Assembly: GCF_000720475.1 (NCBI RefSeq)
Contig: NZ_JOAP01000069.1
Location: 1 to 26,676, forward strand
DNA length: 26,676 nt
Reading direction: 5' to 3'
Origin: Streptomyces aureocirculatus
Lineage (GTDB): Bacteria; Actinomycetota; Actinomycetes; Streptomycetales; Streptomycetaceae
Part shown: positions 7,085-14,797 of the stretch, in pieces
Position numbering within the stretch: the first letter of the stretch is position 1
Layout: every line of letters starts with the position of its first letter
Notes under the pieces: model-generated
The model's database searches: none
What the model was told of the DNA's origin: nothing
What the model saw: the letters and a program-made list of their open reading frames with translations, nothing else
Position numbers and translations under genes: made by a program

Positions 7085-7685
7085 ACGGGACCGGGAGCGG
7101 GAGCCGCGCGGCCGGGAGCGGGAGGGCCGCGGGCGCGAGCGCGACGGCCGGGGGCGGGAGCGGGACGGGCTCGGGCGGTTCCGGCTCGACCAGCCGCGGC
7201 CGCCGCGCCGCAAGCTGCTCCCGGACTACGACCCGGAGGCGTTCGGGCGGCTCTCGGAGCGGATCGCACGGTTCCTCGGCACCGGACGCTTCATCGTCTG
7301 GATGACGGTCGCCATCATCCTGTGGGTCGTCTGGAACGTCTCCGCCCCCGACCACCTGCGCTTCGACAGCTACCCGTTCATCTTCCTGACCCTGATGCTC
7401 TCCCTCCAGGCCTCGTACGCGGCCCCGCTGATCCTGCTCGCGCAGAACCGCCAGGACGACCGCGACCGCGTCACCCACGAGCAGGACCGGGGGCGCAACG
7501 AGCGGTCCATCGCGGACACCGAGTACCTGACCCGGGAGATCGCCGCCCTGCGCCTCGGCCTCGGCGAGGTCGCGACCCGGGACTGGATCCGCTCCGAACT
7601 CCAGGACCTGGTCAGGGAGCTGGAGGAGCAGCAGCGCGTATTCCCGGCCGAGAGCGGACGGGCGCGTGACGTAGGCGACCGCTGA
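7071..7685 (+). CDS. DUF1003 two-helix membrane protein
   Basis: 204 residues. The first 40 are a repetitive Arg/Glu/Gly run (REREGRGRERDG-type) that is highly charged and probably cytoplasmic. Two transmembrane helices follow at about residues 74-92 (FIVWMTVAIILWVVW) and 101-124 (FIFLTLMLSLQASYAAPLILLA), then the DUF1003 signature QNRQDDRDR and a long charged C-terminal helix with coiled-coil character (REIAALRLGLGEV, ELQDLVRELEEQQ). The function of DUF1003 is not known. The ATG lies inside the end of the upstream gene (14-bp overlap), with AGGAGGGG about 10 nt before it, which indicates translational coupling and a likely physical partnership with the PRC-MgtE-N-CBS protein. It is followed 43 bp later by mrp. 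Confidence 0.88.
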   Translation: MAAAERDREREPRGREREGRGRERDGRGRERDGLGRFRLDQPRPPRRKLLPDYDPEAFGRLSERIARFLGTGRFIVWMTVAIILWVVWNVSAPDHLRFDSYPFIFLTLMLSLQASYAAPLILLAQNRQDDRDRVTHEQDRGRNERSIADTEYLTREIAALRLGLGEVATRDWIRSELQDLVRELEEQQRVFPAESGRARDVGDR

Positions 7686-7716
7686 GAGACCTTCCCGGCC
7701 CCCTGCTACTGGGCCG

Positions 7717-7722
7717 TACCAT
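7717..7722 (+). promoter_or_regulatory. -10 box TACCAT for leaderless mrp
   Basis: TACCAT is followed by 6 nt (TCCCCT) and the ATG of mrp. There is no Shine-Dalgarno sequence. This is the spacing expected when transcription begins at the start codon. Confidence 0.5.
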
Positions 7723-7728
7723 TCCCCT

Positions 7729-8862
7729 ATGGCTATGGAAGACGCGGTGCGTGCAGCACTGGCGACGGTGAACGACCCCGAGATCCAGCGACCCATCACC
7801 GAGTTGGGAATGGTCAAATCGGTGGAGATCGGCGCCGACGGCGCGGTCGCCGTCACCGTCTACCTGACGGTCTCCGGCTGCCCGATGCGCGAGACGATCA
7901 CGAAGAACGTGACGGAGGCGGTCGCGGCGGTCGAGGGCGTCACGCGCGTCGACGTCACCCTGGACGTGATGAGCGACGAGCAGCGCAAGGAGCTGGCCAC
8001 GGCGCTGCGCGGCGGCACGGCCGACCGTGAGGTGCCGTTCGCCAAACCGGGCTCCCTCACCCGGGTGTACGCGGTCGCCTCCGGCAAGGGCGGCGTCGGC
8101 AAGTCGTCGGTGACGGTGAACCTCGCGGCGGCGATGGCGGCGGACGGCCTCAAGGTCGGCGTGGTCGACGCCGACATCTACGGCCACTCGGTGCCGCGCA
8201 TGCTGGGCGCCGACGGCCGCCCCACGCAGGTCGAGAACATGATCATGCCGCCGTCCGCGCACGGCGTGAAGGTCATCTCCATCGGCATGTTCACCCCCGG
8301 CAACGCGCCGGTGGTGTGGCGCGGCCCGATGCTGCACCGCGCGCTCCAGCAGTTCCTCGCGGACGTCTACTGGGGTGACCTCGACGTCCTGCTCCTCGAT
8401 CTGCCGCCGGGCACGGGCGACATCGCGATCTCCGTCGCCCAGCTCGTCCCGAACGCCGAGATCCTGGTCGTCACCACCCCGCAGCAGGCCGCCGCCGAGG
8501 TCGCCGAGCGGGCGGGCTCCATCGCCGTCCAGACCCACCAGAAGATCGTCGGTGTGGTCGAGAACATGTCGGGGCTGCCCTGCCCGCACTGTGACGAGAT
8601 GGTCGACGTGTTCGGCACCGGCGGTGGCCAGAAGGTCGCGGAGGGCCTGACGAGGACCACGGGCGCGACGGTGCCGGTGCTCGGCTCCATCCCGATCGAC
8701 GTGCGGCTCCGCGAGGGCGGGGACGAGGGGCGGCCCGTCGTCCTGACCGACCCCGAGTCGCCCGCGGGGGCCGCGCTGTGGGCCATCGCCGGGAAGCTCG
8801 GCGGGCGCCAGCGGGGGCTTTCCGGGATGTCGCTGGGGATCACTCCCCGGAACAAGTTCTGA
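7729..8862 (+). CDS. mrp: Mrp/ApbC/NBP35-type Fe-S cluster carrier ATPase
   Basis: 377 residues. An N-terminal MIP18/DUF59 domain spans about residues 5-90 (VNDPEIQRPITELGM; SGCPMR). A P-loop NTPase domain follows with the deviant Walker A SGKGGVGKSS (about 118-127), the switch region DADIYGHSVPRML and the DLPPGTGD motif. The family CPHC pair lies at Cys285 and Cys288 and in homologues bridges an Fe-S cluster between two subunits. Mrp proteins deliver Fe-S clusters to apo-proteins in the cytoplasm. The domain set and length are complete. The ATG is followed two codons later by another ATG; the first is preferred because the TACCAT box stands 6 nt before it. In mycobacteria mrp also lies near tatB, htrA and sigE. 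Confidence 0.93.
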   Translation: MAMEDAVRAALATVNDPEIQRPITELGMVKSVEIGADGAVAVTVYLTVSGCPMRETITKNVTEAVAAVEGVTRVDVTLDVMSDEQRKELATALRGGTADREVPFAKPGSLTRVYAVASGKGGVGKSSVTVNLAAAMAADGLKVGVVDADIYGHSVPRMLGADGRPTQVENMIMPPSAHGVKVISIGMFTPGNAPVVWRGPMLHRALQQFLADVYWGDLDVLLLDLPPGTGDIAISVAQLVPNAEILVVTTPQQAAAEVAERAGSIAVQTHQKIVGVVENMSGLPCPHCDEMVDVFGTGGGQKVAEGLTRTTGATVPVLGSIPIDVRLREGGDEGRPVVLTDPESPAGAALWAIAGKLGGRQRGLSGMSLGITPRNKF

Positions 8863-8894
8863 GCGGTTCCACCCCACGCGCCCGCCCGTTCATC

Positions 8895-8929
8895 GCGCTG
8901 CGCGCTCGTCCTCAAACGCCGGACGGGCT
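8895..8929 (-). repeat. Dispersed intergenic repeat, copy 3 (inverted)
   Basis: Core copy of the same element as at 30-64 and 119-143, in the opposite orientation, including the GCGCGCAGCGC-like tail. It sits 33 bp past the mrp stop, between mrp and the convergent gene at 8981-9655. The partial counter-copy AGCCCGCCCGGCGCG follows at 8936-8950 and could pair with it. Confidence 0.75.
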
Positions 8930-8980
8930 GATTCCAGCCCGCCCGGCGCGTGCGAGCTCTCCGCTCAGGAGCTCTGCCGG

Positions 8981-9655
8981 TTACCTCGCCTCGTACGCCG
9001 TGATGTCCTGGACCACCGAGAAGCCCAAGCCGTACGCGCTCATCCCGCGTCCGTACGCCCCCAGGTGCACGCCTTCCTTGGTGGAACCCGCGAGGACCCA
9101 GCCGTACTCGGACTCCCGGTAGTGGAACGAGGCCGGGCCACCGTCCACGGGCAGGGAGAGGGTCGACCAGTCGGACCCGTCCAGGTCGTCGGCGAGCACC
9201 CAGGCGGTCTCGGTCTGCTGGTCGAGCCAGTCGTCCCGCAGGCTGTGGTCCATCTGGCCGGGCCAGGTGACGGACAGCAGGCCCACCCCGGCCAGCCACG
9301 CCGCTGAGGACACCGAGGTCGCCTCCAGGACGCCGGTGCCGTCGCCGCTGCGCCGCACCGGGTTGGCCGCGACGGTCACCACGACCGCGAACCGCTCCTT
9401 GTCACCGGTCCCGAAGGTCCCTTCGGCGCGCACCGACGGCTCGTCACCGTGACCGATGGAGCCGTGCTCCACGGCCCCGTCCGCGCCGGTGCCCACCTGC
9501 ATCAGCCAGCGCGGTCCCGTGAAGGCCTCGTCCAGGCCGTACCAGGGGAAGGGCGCCAGCAGGTAGCCGTCGACCGTGCGCCGGGCGGAGGGCACGGCTT
9601 GCGCGGCACCCTCCGCGTCTGGCGCCTGCGCGCCCACCCGACTTGTCGTCTCCAT
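8981..9655 (-). CDS. Conserved hypothetical protein, 224 residues
   Basis: A soluble protein with no family I can name. It has an Ala-rich N-terminus, then mixed strands and turns rich in Trp, Tyr and Gly (YLLAPFPWYGLDEAFTGPRWLMQVG, FHYRESEYGWVLAG, HLGAYGRGMSAYGLGF). There is no lipobox, signal peptide or membrane helix. I chose the ATG at 9655. A GAGGAGG lies about 17 nt upstream, which is far, so a start a little upstream cannot be excluded; the longer frame to 10048 is not convincing as protein. It follows tatB on the same strand after 256 bp with a strong hairpin, and converges with mrp. Unknown genes also lie between tatB and mrp in mycobacteria. Confidence 0.65.
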   Translation of the reverse strand: METTSRVGAQAPDAEGAAQAVPSARRTVDGYLLAPFPWYGLDEAFTGPRWLMQVGTGADGAVEHGSIGHGDEPSVRAEGTFGTGDKERFAVVVTVAANPVRRSGDGTGVLEATSVSSAAWLAGVGLLSVTWPGQMDHSLRDDWLDQQTETAWVLADDLDGSDWSTLSLPVDGGPASFHYRESEYGWVLAGSTKEGVHLGAYGRGMSAYGLGFSVVQDITAYEAR

Positions 9656-9805
9656 GTACCCGGCCGCCTCCTCGCTCTCGTCGGTCCGGAGCGGCCCGCC
9701 CCCCTCGGGCGTCCTCACGCCGGACAACAAGGCAGGATAGCCACACCGATTCCGGATGCCGGTACACCGGTGGGCGACAGGGTGTCCGGGACGCCATCGA
9801 TCACG

Positions 9806-9835
9806 CCGCGTACGCACCCCGGAGTGCGTACGCGG
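9806..9835 (-). terminator. Perfect hairpin downstream of tatB
   Basis: A 12-bp perfect inverted repeat (CCGCGTACGCAC at 9806-9817 with 9824-9835) and a 6-nt loop, about 76 bp past the tatB stop. It is the likely terminator of the sigma/anti-sigma/htrA/tatB operon. It is also about 150 bp upstream of the next gene, so an operator role is possible. Confidence 0.6.
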
Positions 9836-9911
9836 GACGGCAGGGGGCGCGCGCTCCCGCCGGGGTGGTGCGGGACCCGTTCGGAGGTCCCGGGTGGGCC
9901 GGGGCCGGGTG

Positions 9912-10400
9912 TCAGGTGGCGTCGGCGTCGAACGGCGGCGGGTCCCCGGCCGCGGGTTTGCCCGGCTCGGAGCGCTTCTCCATGTCGATGCGGTCGCCAC
10001 GGCCGCCGCCGGAGCCGTTGACCGACGCGGTGGCGGAACCGGCGGCACGGCTGTCGGAGTCGTCGGCGAGATCGCTGTCGCGGCCGTGCACGGCGTCCGC
10101 GACTTCGGCCATTTCCTTCTTCAGGTCGAAGCCGTTGCGGATTTCCTTCAGACCGAGGTCGTCGTTCTCCATCTGCTTACGGATGAACTTCTTCGGGTTC
10201 AGGTCCTCGAACTCGAAGTCCTTGAACTCCGGCCCCAGCTCGTTCCGTATGTCCTGTTTCGCACTGTCGGAGAACTGCCGGATCTTGCGGACGGTGCGGG
10301 ACACGTCCTGGATCAGCTTCGGCAGCTTGTCCGGTCCGAAGATGAGCACGGCGAGGATGATCAGCGTCACTATCTCGAGTGCGCCAATGTCGTTGAACAC
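9912..10400 (-). CDS. tatB: Sec-independent (Tat) translocase subunit TatB
   Basis: 162 residues. The N-terminus MFNDIGALEIVTLIILAVLI has the TatB pattern: a short polar head with Glu at residue 9, one transmembrane helix, the hinge FGPDKLPK (about 22-29), then an amphipathic helix (LIQDVSRTVRKIRQFSDSAKQD). The rest is a long polar C-terminal tail ending in an Asp/Gly/Pro-rich stretch. TatB binds the twin-arginine signal peptide together with TatC and starts export of folded proteins. The start is GTG at 10400 with AAGGAG 8 nt upstream. It is the last regular gene of the sigma > anti-sigma > htrA > tatB series, though 131 bp and a hairpin separate it from htrA, so it may also have its own promoter. 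Confidence 0.93.
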   Translation of the reverse strand: MFNDIGALEIVTLIILAVLIFGPDKLPKLIQDVSRTVRKIRQFSDSAKQDIRNELGPEFKDFEFEDLNPKKFIRKQMENDDLGLKEIRNGFDLKKEMAEVADAVHGRDSDLADDSDSRAAGSATASVNGSGGGRGDRIDMEKRSEPGKPAAGDPPPFDADAT

Positions 10401-10450
10401 CTTGAAGACTCCTTGCCGTCCGGACCGGTTCTACGGTACCCGCCGTGGCT

Positions 10451-10484
10451 GTCCGTCCGGTAGCCGCAGGGCTACCACACGGAC
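10451..10484 (-). terminator. Hairpin in the htrA-tatB gap
   Basis: The inverted repeat GTCCGT-CC-GGTAGCC / GGCTACC-AC-ACGGAC, with a 4-nt GCAG loop and a 2x2 internal mismatch, lies 47 bp past the htrA stop. It may reduce read-through into tatB or mark an RNA-processing site. Confidence 0.5.
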
Positions 10485-10531
10485 AACAGGGCGACCGCTG
10501 CTGTTCGGGGGCGCACTCATCCGTCCGGGGC

Positions 10532-12661
10532 TCATTCGCCCCCGGCGGTGCCGAGGACCAGGGTCACCTTCCGCTCGTCGCCGTCCCGCTCCACGGTGAG
10601 TTCCAGGCGGTCCCCGGGGCGGTGGGCCCGGACCTTGACGATGAGTTCGTCGCCCGAGTGCACGGGCTGGGCGTCGACCGCCGTGATCACGTCGCCCGCC
10701 TTCAGGCCCGCCTTGTCGCCGGGTCCGCCGCGGTTGACGGCGGGTCCGCCGCTCTGGCTCTTCTGCGCGATGCGGGCGCCGTCCCCGGTGTACTGCTTGT
10801 CGATGGTGACGCCGATCACGGGGTGGGTGGCGCGGCCGGTGTTGATGAGCTCTTCGGCGACGCGCTTGCCCTGGTTGATGGGTATGGCGAAGCCGAGCCC
10901 GATGGAGCCCGAGCGGCCGCTCTCGGGGGCGGAGCCCGAGCCGTTGTCCGCGGAGCGGATGGCGCTGTTGATGCCGATGACACGGGCCCGGGAGTCGACG
11001 AGGGGGCCACCGGAGTTGCCCGGGTTTATCGGCGCGTCCGTCTGGAGGGCGTTCACATACGACACGTCGCTTCCGTCGCCCTTCTCACCGCCCGCCGTGA
11101 TGGGCCGCTCCTTGGCGCTGATGATCCCGGAGGTGACGGTGTTGGCGAGGTCGAAGGGGGCGCCGATGGCCACGACGGGGTCGCCGACCTGGACGTTCTC
11201 GGAGTTGCCGAGCGGCAGCGGCTTGAGGCCGCGGACGCCGGAGACCTTGACGACGGCCAGGTCGTAGCCCGCGTCCCGGCCGACGACCTTCGCGCTCGCG
11301 GTCTCGCCGCCGCTGAACGTCACCGATATGTCGCCGCCCCTGCCTCCGGGCTCGACCACGTGGTTGTTGGTGAGGATGTGGCCCTTGCCGTCGAGGACGA
11401 AGCCGGTGCCGGTGCCCGCGCCGTCGTCGCCGCGGACGTGCAGCGTCACCACGCCGGGCAGCGCGCTCGCCGCGATACCGGCCACGCTGTCCTTGGGCCG
11501 CTTCTCGGTCTCCGACCCGGCTTGCGGCAACTCGACGTTACTCCCGAGGCCACCCTCCCTCTCCAGATGGGCCCCGACCACCCCGCCGATCCCACCCGCC
11601 ACCAACGCGACCACGGCCGCCCCCAGGACCAGCACCTTCCGCCCACGCCGCCGCCGCTGCGCCTGCGTCTGAACGGCGGCACCGCTCTGCTGCAGAGGCG
11701 CGCCCCAGGGGTCGTAGCGCCGCCAGGGGTCGGGGTGCCCCCCTTCCTGGGGGCCGCCGTGCGCGTGCCCGGCGTGTGCGTGCCCGCCGTGTGCGGCTGC
11801 GTCGTACGCGGACCCGCCGTGTGCGGCTGCGTCGTACGCGGACCCGCCGTGTGCGGCTGCGGCTTGCTGCGGGGGTGTTCCGTGTACGGGGGTGCCCTGC
11901 GGGGTGGGGGTGTCGCCTTGCATGGGGGTGCCGCCGTGGGTGGTCGATGGCTGGGGCGGGATGCCGGGCGCGGGTGTGCCCGGGGCGGGCGTGCCGTGGC
12001 CCTGGGGAGGTGTTGCGTGTGCCGGAGGCTGGGTGCCGGGGGTGGCTGGGGCAGGGGCGTGGGCCCCGTGGGCGGGGGCGCCCTGGGCGGGCGTGCTGTG
12101 GCCCTGGGGAGGCGTTCCGTGTGCCGGAGGCTGGGTGCCGGGTACGGGGGTGCCCGGTGTGGGCGTGCCGTGGCCCGGGGTTCCGTACGTGGGTGTGCCC
12201 TGGGCCGGAGTCGCCATGGGGTGCTGTACGGGCGGGGCGAGGGCCCAGGGGCCGGGCTCGCCGTACGGCGGGGTCCCGTAGGGGTCGGGGTCGTGCAGGG
12301 GGCGAGGGCGGCCTCCAGTGGCCTGCGGGGCGGCTGAGTCGGCCACGGGGCCAGGGGCACTCCCTGCGGCCGGAGACGCGTCGGCAACGGGCGGCTGCGC
12401 GGGGCCCGGAGCCGATGCCACCTCGGCACCGGAAGCCGCCCCGGCACCAGAGGCCACCTCGGCACCGGAAGCCGCCCCGGCACCAGAGGCCACCTCGGCG
12501 CCGGGAGCCACCCCCGCACCGGAAGCCGCCCCGGCGCCAGAAGTCACCCCAGCCTCAGAGGTCCCTCCAGCACCCGCACCCGGCTCAAGCCCAGTGCCAA
12601 CGTGCCGTGGACGACTCCACCAGTTCGGCTTCGCCTGGGTGGGCTTGCCCTCGTCGTCCAT
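10532..12661 (-). CDS. htrA: HtrA/DegP-like membrane serine protease with PDZ domain
   Basis: 709 residues. Roughly the first 340 are a low-complexity Ala/Pro/Gly/Thr/His-rich region with internal repeats. One transmembrane helix (about 343-366, VLVLGAAVVALVAGGIGGVVG) places the protease outside the cell membrane. The trypsin-like domain has the triad His434 (TNNHVV), Asp467 (GYDLAVV) and Ser550 (GNSGGP). A PDZ domain fills the last 100 residues (VIGVTID, GLKAGDVITAVD). HtrA proteases degrade or refold damaged envelope proteins. The ATG at 12661 is chosen because GGGGAG lies just upstream. It follows the anti-sigma gene by 123 bp on the same strand, as in the mycobacterial sigE-rseA-htrA-tatB group. 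The size of the cytoplasmic tail is unusual. Confidence 0.92.
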   Translation of the reverse strand: MDDEGKPTQAKPNWWSRPRHVGTGLEPGAGAGGTSEAGVTSGAGAASGAGVAPGAEVASGAGAASGAEVASGAGAASGAEVASAPGPAQPPVADASPAAGSAPGPVADSAAPQATGGRPRPLHDPDPYGTPPYGEPGPWALAPPVQHPMATPAQGTPTYGTPGHGTPTPGTPVPGTQPPAHGTPPQGHSTPAQGAPAHGAHAPAPATPGTQPPAHATPPQGHGTPAPGTPAPGIPPQPSTTHGGTPMQGDTPTPQGTPVHGTPPQQAAAAHGGSAYDAAAHGGSAYDAAAHGGHAHAGHAHGGPQEGGHPDPWRRYDPWGAPLQQSGAAVQTQAQRRRRGRKVLVLGAAVVALVAGGIGGVVGAHLEREGGLGSNVELPQAGSETEKRPKDSVAGIAASALPGVVTLHVRGDDGAGTGTGFVLDGKGHILTNNHVVEPGGRGGDISVTFSGGETASAKVVGRDAGYDLAVVKVSGVRGLKPLPLGNSENVQVGDPVVAIGAPFDLANTVTSGIISAKERPITAGGEKGDGSDVSYVNALQTDAPINPGNSGGPLVDSRARVIGINSAIRSADNGSGSAPESGRSGSIGLGFAIPINQGKRVAEELINTGRATHPVIGVTIDKQYTGDGARIAQKSQSGGPAVNRGGPGDKAGLKAGDVITAVDAQPVHSGDELIVKVRAHRPGDRLELTVERDGDERKVTLVLGTAGGE
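11791..11868 (-). repeat. 30-bp tandem repeat in the htrA N-terminal region
   Basis: Two full copies and a partial copy of a 30-bp unit (TGTGCGGCTGCGTCGTACGC plus 10 more bases), encoding HGGSAYDAAA in the HtrA frame. The period is a multiple of three, so copy number can change without breaking the gene. Confidence 0.7.
12410..12545 (-). repeat. 36-bp tandem repeat in the htrA N-terminal region
   Basis: About three and a half imperfect copies of a 36-bp unit encoding the 12-residue motif SGAEVASGAGAA near the HtrA N-terminus (about residues 40-85). In frame and probably variable between strains. Confidence 0.7.
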
Positions 12662-12784
12662 GTTCTCCCCACAACTGGCCCGTGGAGGACGCCGATTGCG
12701 TCCTCCAACCGTGCCCGCCGCATCCCCGGCGCACACGGCCCACCCAGGATTCAACCAGGTCTGCGCGCCGACGCGCAGTGCGCG

Positions 12785-13786
12785 TCAGCGGATCTGCGAG
12801 CTGCTGTGGCGCAGGCCGGAGTCGGGCTTCGGGGAGGCGGCGGGGGCGAAGTCCGCGGCGGCGTTCAGCGTCAGGCCCCGGCGAGGGCCGCCCCGCGGGT
12901 CGTCGGCCACGGCGCGCACCAGCGGGGACATGACGCCCGCCCCGGCGAGCAACGAGGCCGTGAGCTGGTTCCGCTCGTGCGGTCCCGGCCGGGCGGGCGC
13001 ACCGGACAGGAGCGGTACCGCTGCCGTGGTCGGCGCGAGGGACTGGGGCCGGGGGCCCTGCACGGAGAGCGGGTTGGTGCCCCGGCGCCGGCCGGAGTCG
13101 GTCACGGCGGCGCTGGGCGTGCCGGACGAACGCAAGGGCGATGCGTTGCTGTTGGCGGCACCGGCGCCGCCGGCCCGCTGCTCACCGGCGGTGAGGGGCG
13201 TGCCCATCGTGACCCCGCCCAGTGCTATCGCGGCGAGCGAGACCGCTCCGGCCGCGGCGAAGGCGAACCTCCGCCCCAGCCAGACGGACCGCTCCCCCTC
13301 GGGCTTGACGGCGTCATGGACGTCGTGGATGCGGAAGCCGCGCCGCTCACTGGCCAGGACGGCGGCGTGGGCGCCCGCGGGAACGTACCCGAGGAAGGGG
13401 TCGGGTCTTCCCGTGCGGGTGCTGAACACCCCGCCGCCGGGCAGGCCGGTGGTCTCGGACGACCCGGTGGCGAACCCGTCGTCGACGGGCGTCATCGGGC
13501 CACCGGGCTGTTCGTCGTCGTCGCCGCCGATGCCGGTGGCGGGCAGGCTCTGCAGACGGGCGAGGAAGCTCGCACTGGGGGGCGGCGGCGCGCTCTGGGC
13601 GAAGACGTTCTTGAGCCGGCGCTGCGCGTCGGCCTCCGTCTTGCACTTCGGACAGGTGGCGAGATGGGCGAGCACACGCTCGCGGGCGTCATGACCGAGC
13701 TCACCGTCGACCAGCGCGGCGAGCCGGTCCCCCAGGTGCTGCTCGGCGAGATGCCGCTCGGCAGGATTGGACCGTGATCCACTCAC
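12785..13786 (-). CDS. rseA: Zinc-containing anti-sigma factor (RseA/ZAS family), membrane-anchored
   Basis: 333 residues. The cytoplasmic N-terminus carries the ZAS zinc motif His41-x3-Cys45-x2-Cys48 (HLATCPKC), preceded by His32, in a helical bundle that binds the sigma factor. One transmembrane helix follows at about residues 173-194 ([19 protein letters not shown]), then an Ala/Gly/Pro-rich outer part of about 140 residues. The start GTG (13784-13786) overlaps the sigma factor TGA by 4 bp (GTGA), so the two are translated together and made in fixed ratio. By family knowledge it holds the sigma factor inactive until envelope or redox stress, and the Cys pair may sense oxidation. The symbol follows the mycobacterial counterpart. 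The ORF continues open upstream in the same frame but is only an overlap with the sigma gene. Confidence 0.88.
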   Translation of the reverse strand: MSGSRSNPAERHLAEQHLGDRLAALVDGELGHDARERVLAHLATCPKCKTEADAQRRLKNVFAQSAPPPPSASFLARLQSLPATGIGGDDDEQPGGPMTPVDDGFATGSSETTGLPGGGVFSTRTGRPDPFLGYVPAGAHAAVLASERRGFRIHDVHDAVKPEGERSVWLGRRFAFAAAGAVSLAAIALGGVTMGTPLTAGEQRAGGAGAANSNASPLRSSGTPSAAVTDSGRRRGTNPLSVQGPRPQSLAPTTAAVPLLSGAPARPGPHERNQLTASLLAGAGVMSPLVRAVADDPRGGPRRGLTLNAAADFAPAASPKPDSGLRHSSSQIR

Positions 13787-14556
13787 GCGGTCGCGCCCCC
13801 TCCCCCCAGTGCCACGGCTCCGCTGACGGCGAGCGAACGACGCTCGGCGCGGGCCTCGGGAGAGCGGTGCTGAAGGGCCTTGCGCAGTTGGGAGCGGCCG
13901 CGGTGGATACGGCTGCGGACCGTACCCAGCTTGACGCCGAGGGTGGCGGCGATCTCCTCGTACGAAAGGCCTTCGATGTCGCACAGGACGACCGCGGCGC
14001 GGAACTCGGGCGCGAGGGTGTCGAGCGCCTGCTGGACGTCCGCGTCGAAGTGGGTGTCGTTGAACACCTGCTGCGGCGAGGGCTCGCGGCTGGGCAGCCG
14101 CTCCGCCGCGTCGTCGCCGAGGGCGTCGAAGCGGATGCGCTGCTTGCGGCGCACCATGTCCAGGAAGAGGTTCGTGGTGATGCGGTGCAGCCAGCCCTCG
14201 AAGGTGCCGGGGGTGTACGTCGAGAGCGAGCGGAAGACGCGGACGAAGACCTCCTGCGTGAGGTCCTCGGCGTCGTGCTGGTTGCCCGTCAGGCGGTAGG
14301 CGAGGCGGTAGACGCGGCCGCTGTGCGTGCTGACGATCTCTTCCCAGGTGGGAGGAGTCCACGCCTGCGATTCCGCGTCAGCGGCAAAGGTCGCGGTCTG
14401 AGCGGAGTCGGTGGCGCGGGAACGGTCAGCGGTGTCGGTCACGGATCTTGGCTTACCCGCCAATCCGAGAAGACGCCGCAGCGCTCCTCCCCGATCCGCG
14501 GACTCGGCCGCACCTCCCCTGTCGGCTCTGGTGGTGTCCAGTGGAGCCCCTACCAT
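13783..14556 (-). CDS. sigE: ECF RNA polymerase sigma factor, SigE-like
   Basis: 257 residues from the chosen ATG. The first 65 are polar and Ala/Arg-rich. Sigma region 2 lies at about 75-145 ([44 protein letters not shown]), and region 4 at about 175-225 ([41 protein letters not shown]) with the helix-turn-helix that reads the -35. It directs transcription of envelope-stress genes when released by the zinc anti-sigma factor encoded immediately downstream with a GTGA overlap. The start is uncertain: the ATG at 14556 follows a weak GGGGTGG, and further in-frame GTG codons lie just upstream. The mycobacterial SigE also has several starts. Streptomyces already uses the name sigE for another ECF factor, so the symbol here means the mycobacterial-type orthologue. 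Confidence 0.88.
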   Translation of the reverse strand: MVGAPLDTTRADRGGAAESADRGGALRRLLGLAGKPRSVTDTADRSRATDSAQTATFAADAESQAWTPPTWEEIVSTHSGRVYRLAYRLTGNQHDAEDLTQEVFVRVFRSLSTYTPGTFEGWLHRITTNLFLDMVRRKQRIRFDALGDDAAERLPSREPSPQQVFNDTHFDADVQQALDTLAPEFRAAVVLCDIEGLSYEEIAATLGVKLGTVRSRIHRGRSQLRKALQHRSPEARAERRSLAVSGAVALGGGGATA

Positions 14557-14783
14557 AACCACCCCGCCCGTTAGCTCCGGATAAGCGTTTTTACGTGAAT
14601 TTGGTACTTGCCGCCTGGTCGGCCGGGTCCACTCCGTCTGCGTGACGCCGATGGTGCGGGCCGGCTGGAGTTCCAGATCCATGTCTGTGTCCCCGCTGTC
14701 CTCTCACCCCTTCTCAACGCACAGTCCCATCTGCGGGTTCCCGGCCCCAACGGATACAGTCACGGCCAGGCAACCACGGGGAC

Positions 14784-14797
14784 AGGAGAGGGCCATT
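14784..14797 (+). promoter_or_regulatory. Ribosome site AGGAGAGG preceding an apparent ATT start
   Basis: AGGAGAGG at 14784-14791 ends just before an ATT at 14795-14797, with the ideal 6-nt gap after GGAG. The ATT is exactly where homologous methyltransferases begin (xTGNRQTSW), and no ATG, GTG or TTG is in frame close to it. Confidence 0.55.

Noticed and set aside
5593..7213. Two long minus-strand open frames
   Set aside because: Shadows of the PRC-MgtE-N-CBS and DUF1003 genes; composition is Ser/Arg- or Val/Asp-rich as expected for antisense frames.
10445..12337. A 630-codon plus-strand open frame
   Set aside because: It is the antisense of htrA; high GC keeps it open. The minus-strand frame has the protease triad, PDZ domain and a proper ribosome site.
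13786..14362. Upstream extension of the anti-sigma frame to a 525-codon ORF
   Set aside because: The extension overlaps the sigma factor gene in another frame. The GTG overlapping the sigma stop is the natural coupled start.
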